From NCBI GenBank assembly GCA_001784275.1, contig MFQB01000007.1, positions 12,908-20,535 of the forward strand: 7,628 nt of DNA, read 5' to 3'. Positions within the stretch are counted from its first letter, which is position 1, and the number at the start of each line of letters is the position of its first letter. The stretch is from Candidatus Magasanikbacteria bacterium RIFCSPHIGHO2_02_FULL_47_14. Its GTDB lineage: Bacteria; Patescibacteriota; Patescibacteriia; Magasanikbacterales; UBA922. The translations under genes were made by a program, and so were the position numbers. A model generated the notes under the pieces. The model did no database searches and was not told the DNA's origin. It saw only the letters and a program-made list of their open reading frames with translations. Below are positions 6,540-7,628 of the stretch, in pieces.

Positions 6540-7481
6540 ATGCAATGGATACGTTCTTTAACCGAAGTGACACAACGCGATGTCTTGGTGGCAGGTGGCA
6601 AGGGCGCGTCTTTAGGTGAGATGATCCACGCGGGTATCCCCGTACCCCCGGGTTTTGTTCTCACGGCTCAAACGTTTGACCATGTACTGTCGTCTCACGG
6701 AGCGAAGTCGGAGGTCGCAGCTCGATGTGCTCAGATCAATATCGAGGATATGAACTCTGTAGAGCAAACATCTGAGATACTGCAAGGGGTGATTCAAGGC
6801 ATCTCGATCAGTGAAGAGATTGCGGCTGAGATATATGAGGCATTCGATGCATTACACACTGACGTAGTTGCCGTGCGATCAAGCGCGACTGCAGAAGACG
6901 GCGTCACGGCCAGTTGGGCAGGGGAGTTGGAGACATATCTCAACACACCGCGTGACCAGGTCATCGAACACATAAAAAAGTGTTGGGCATCGTTGTTTAC
7001 ACCGCGTGCACTATTTTACCGATGTGAGAAACAACTTTCTGCGAATGAAATTTCTGTTGCGGTTGTTATTCAAAAAATGGTTCAAAGCGAGATCGCCGGG
7101 GTCGCTTTTACTGTTCATCCTGTAACTGAAGACCCTGACCAGATGATTATCGAAGCAGTATTTGGATTAGGAGAAGCACTGGTTGGCGGCTATGTGACAC
7201 CTGACTCGTACATTGTTTCCAAAAAGAGCTGCGCAATCCTTGAAATCCACACCGGGATGCAAAAGAAAAAGTTGGTTCGAGGGAAACAAGGAAATGTTTG
7301 GATTGATTTGGATGAAGAGGGAGGCAGACAAAAGTTATCTAAAATGGATATCAGTACTTTGGCAGAGCTGTGTAAAAAGATTGAGTCACATTATGGCTTT
7401 CCGTGCGATATTGAGTGGGCGTATCACAACGGCCGGTGGTATATGACCCAAAGTCGTCCGATTACAACATTGAAAAAATAG
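6540..7481 (+). CDS. Stand-alone PEP synthase/PPDK N-terminal ATP-binding domain protein
   Basis: A 313-aa cytoplasmic protein consisting only of the PPDK_N (PEP/pyruvate-binding, ATP-grasp) domain. Motifs in family order: GGKGASLGEM (19-28) with Lys21, PVPPGFVLT (34-42), VRSSATAED (112-120) with Arg113, ASWAGELETYLN (124-135), CWASLFTPRALFYR (148-161), VIQKMVQSEIAGVAF (176-190), FGLGEALVGGYVTPD (208-222) and DIEWAYHNGRWYMTQSRPIT (290-309), with Glu291, Gln304 and Arg306 in the nucleotide/Mg positions. PEP synthase and rifampin phosphotransferase pass phosphate from ATP through a His in a separate swivelling domain, and PEP synthase then uses a TIM barrel; both are absent. The protein stops with TAG just after SRPIT, at a natural domain boundary, so it is probably not a frameshift. 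A missing partner elsewhere in the genome, or a different phosphoryl acceptor, is needed. The QSRPITTL ending recalls rifampin phosphotransferases, but resistance is not implied. ATG 6540 lies 5 nt after the previous stop with no clear ribosome site. Confidence 0.87.
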   Translation: MQWIRSLTEVTQRDVLVAGGKGASLGEMIHAGIPVPPGFVLTAQTFDHVLSSHGAKSEVAARCAQINIEDMNSVEQTSEILQGVIQGISISEEIAAEIYEAFDALHTDVVAVRSSATAEDGVTASWAGELETYLNTPRDQVIEHIKKCWASLFTPRALFYRCEKQLSANEISVAVVIQKMVQSEIAGVAFTVHPVTEDPDQMIIEAVFGLGEALVGGYVTPDSYIVSKKSCAILEIHTGMQKKKLVRGKQGNVWIDLDEEGGRQKLSKMDISTLAELCKKIESHYGFPCDIEWAYHNGRWYMTQSRPITTLKK

Positions 7482-7489
7482 AGTATACT
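7461..7489 (+). promoter_or_regulatory. Possible sigma70-type promoter before the last gene
   Basis: ATTACA (7461-7466), a 17-nt spacer and TATACT (7484-7489) match the sigma70 consensus at 4 of 6 and 5 of 6 positions with ideal spacing. Transcription would start near 7496, leaving about 15 nt before ATG 7511. It overlaps the end of the PPDK_N gene. Confidence 0.4.
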
Positions 7490-7510
7490 AGGAGCACGTA
7501 ACTTTTTTAT

Positions 7511-7628
7511 ATGCTTTTCTCACGAGACTATCGCCGACCATTCTGGCATGGATTTTTCCACGCACTGTTGGTCGTATTGTACAGTTTATTTTTGGCACTC
7601 ATTGTGATGCAGATCAACTATCTGTATC
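7511..7628 (+). CDS. N-terminus of an unrecognised membrane protein (runs off the window)
   Basis: ATG 7511 opens a frame with no stop to the right edge (39 codons). An in-frame TAA at 7499 rules out an earlier start. The visible peptide begins MLFSRDYRRPFWHG, a positively charged N-terminus, followed by about 20 hydrophobic residues (near 15-34) and then QINYLY. This is a signal-anchor or first membrane helix with a cytoplasmic basic side. The gene follows the PPDK_N stop by 29 nt and has its own possible promoter and a TTTTTTAT run before ATG. The nearest AGGAG (7490-7494) is 16 nt from the start, further than usual. The family cannot be told from this fragment. Confidence 0.6.
   Translation, partial: MLFSRDYRRPFWHGFFHALLVVLYSLFLALIVMQINYLY

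Noticed and set aside
6540..7481. Frameshifted or truncated PEP synthase pseudogene
   Set aside because: All ATP-domain motifs are intact, the stop falls at a natural domain boundary, and the following sequence encodes a membrane protein with no trace of a His or TIM-barrel domain.
6540..7481. Rifampin phosphotransferase, suggested by the QSRPITTL ending
   Set aside because: The drug-binding and His domains are missing, and the ending is shared with PEP synthase-type proteins.
1..7628. Recoded UGA (code 25) or CRISPR/tRNA/IS content
   Set aside because: TGA serves as a normal stop for nnrD, the long frames need no recoding, and no direct repeat array, cloverleaf or transposase-like sequence was seen.

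Overview
The window reads as a compact bacterial chromosome segment with every supported gene on the + strand. Gaps between genes run from a 4-nt overlap to about 30 nt, and no gene-free stretch exceeds 300 bases. Stop codons are ordinary (TAA, TAG and TGA are all used as stops), so there is no sign of UGA recoding. A Wzy/WaaL-type membrane protein fused to TPRs, an orphan PPDK_N domain and several genes without clear Shine-Dalgarno sites together suggest a Patescibacteria/CPR-type bacterium. That placement is an inference from gene style; the window contains no rRNA or other marker gene.

Layout: (1) 2-616 is the C-terminal end of a larger protein, a disordered Lys/Pro/Gln-rich tail with a strongly basic patch. 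(2) 634-2937 is a 767-aa polytopic O-antigen ligase/polymerase-like protein with a C-terminal TPR domain, probably acting in surface glycan or glycoprotein assembly. (3) 2950-3759 is an ADP-dependent NAD(P)H-hydrate dehydratase (NnrD type). (4) 3756-5156 overlaps it by ATGA and encodes a glutathionylspermidine-synthase-like, circularly permuted ATP-grasp ligase. (5) 5174-6310 is a class I glutamine amidotransferase with an intact Cys/His/Glu triad and unusual extensions. (6) 6319-6534 is a 71-aa acidic helical protein of unknown function. (7) 6540-7481 is a stand-alone PEP-synthase/PPDK N-terminal ATP-grasp domain that lacks the phosphohistidine and PEP-binding domains. (8) 7511 to the right edge is the start of a membrane protein.

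The most interesting part is 2950-7481. An ATP-grasp amide ligase is followed directly by a glutaminase-type amidotransferase, a small unknown protein and an orphan phosphotransferase ATP-binding domain, all in one tight run. One reading is an amidating pathway in which glutamine-derived ammonia is used by the ATP-grasp enzyme. The substrate cannot be deduced from the sequence and the system is a hypothesis. Genes 634, 5174, 6319 and 7511 share a T-run immediately before ATG, whereas the tightly coupled genes at 2950, 3756 and 6540 do not. No tRNA, rRNA, CRISPR, insertion sequence or convincing terminator was seen.
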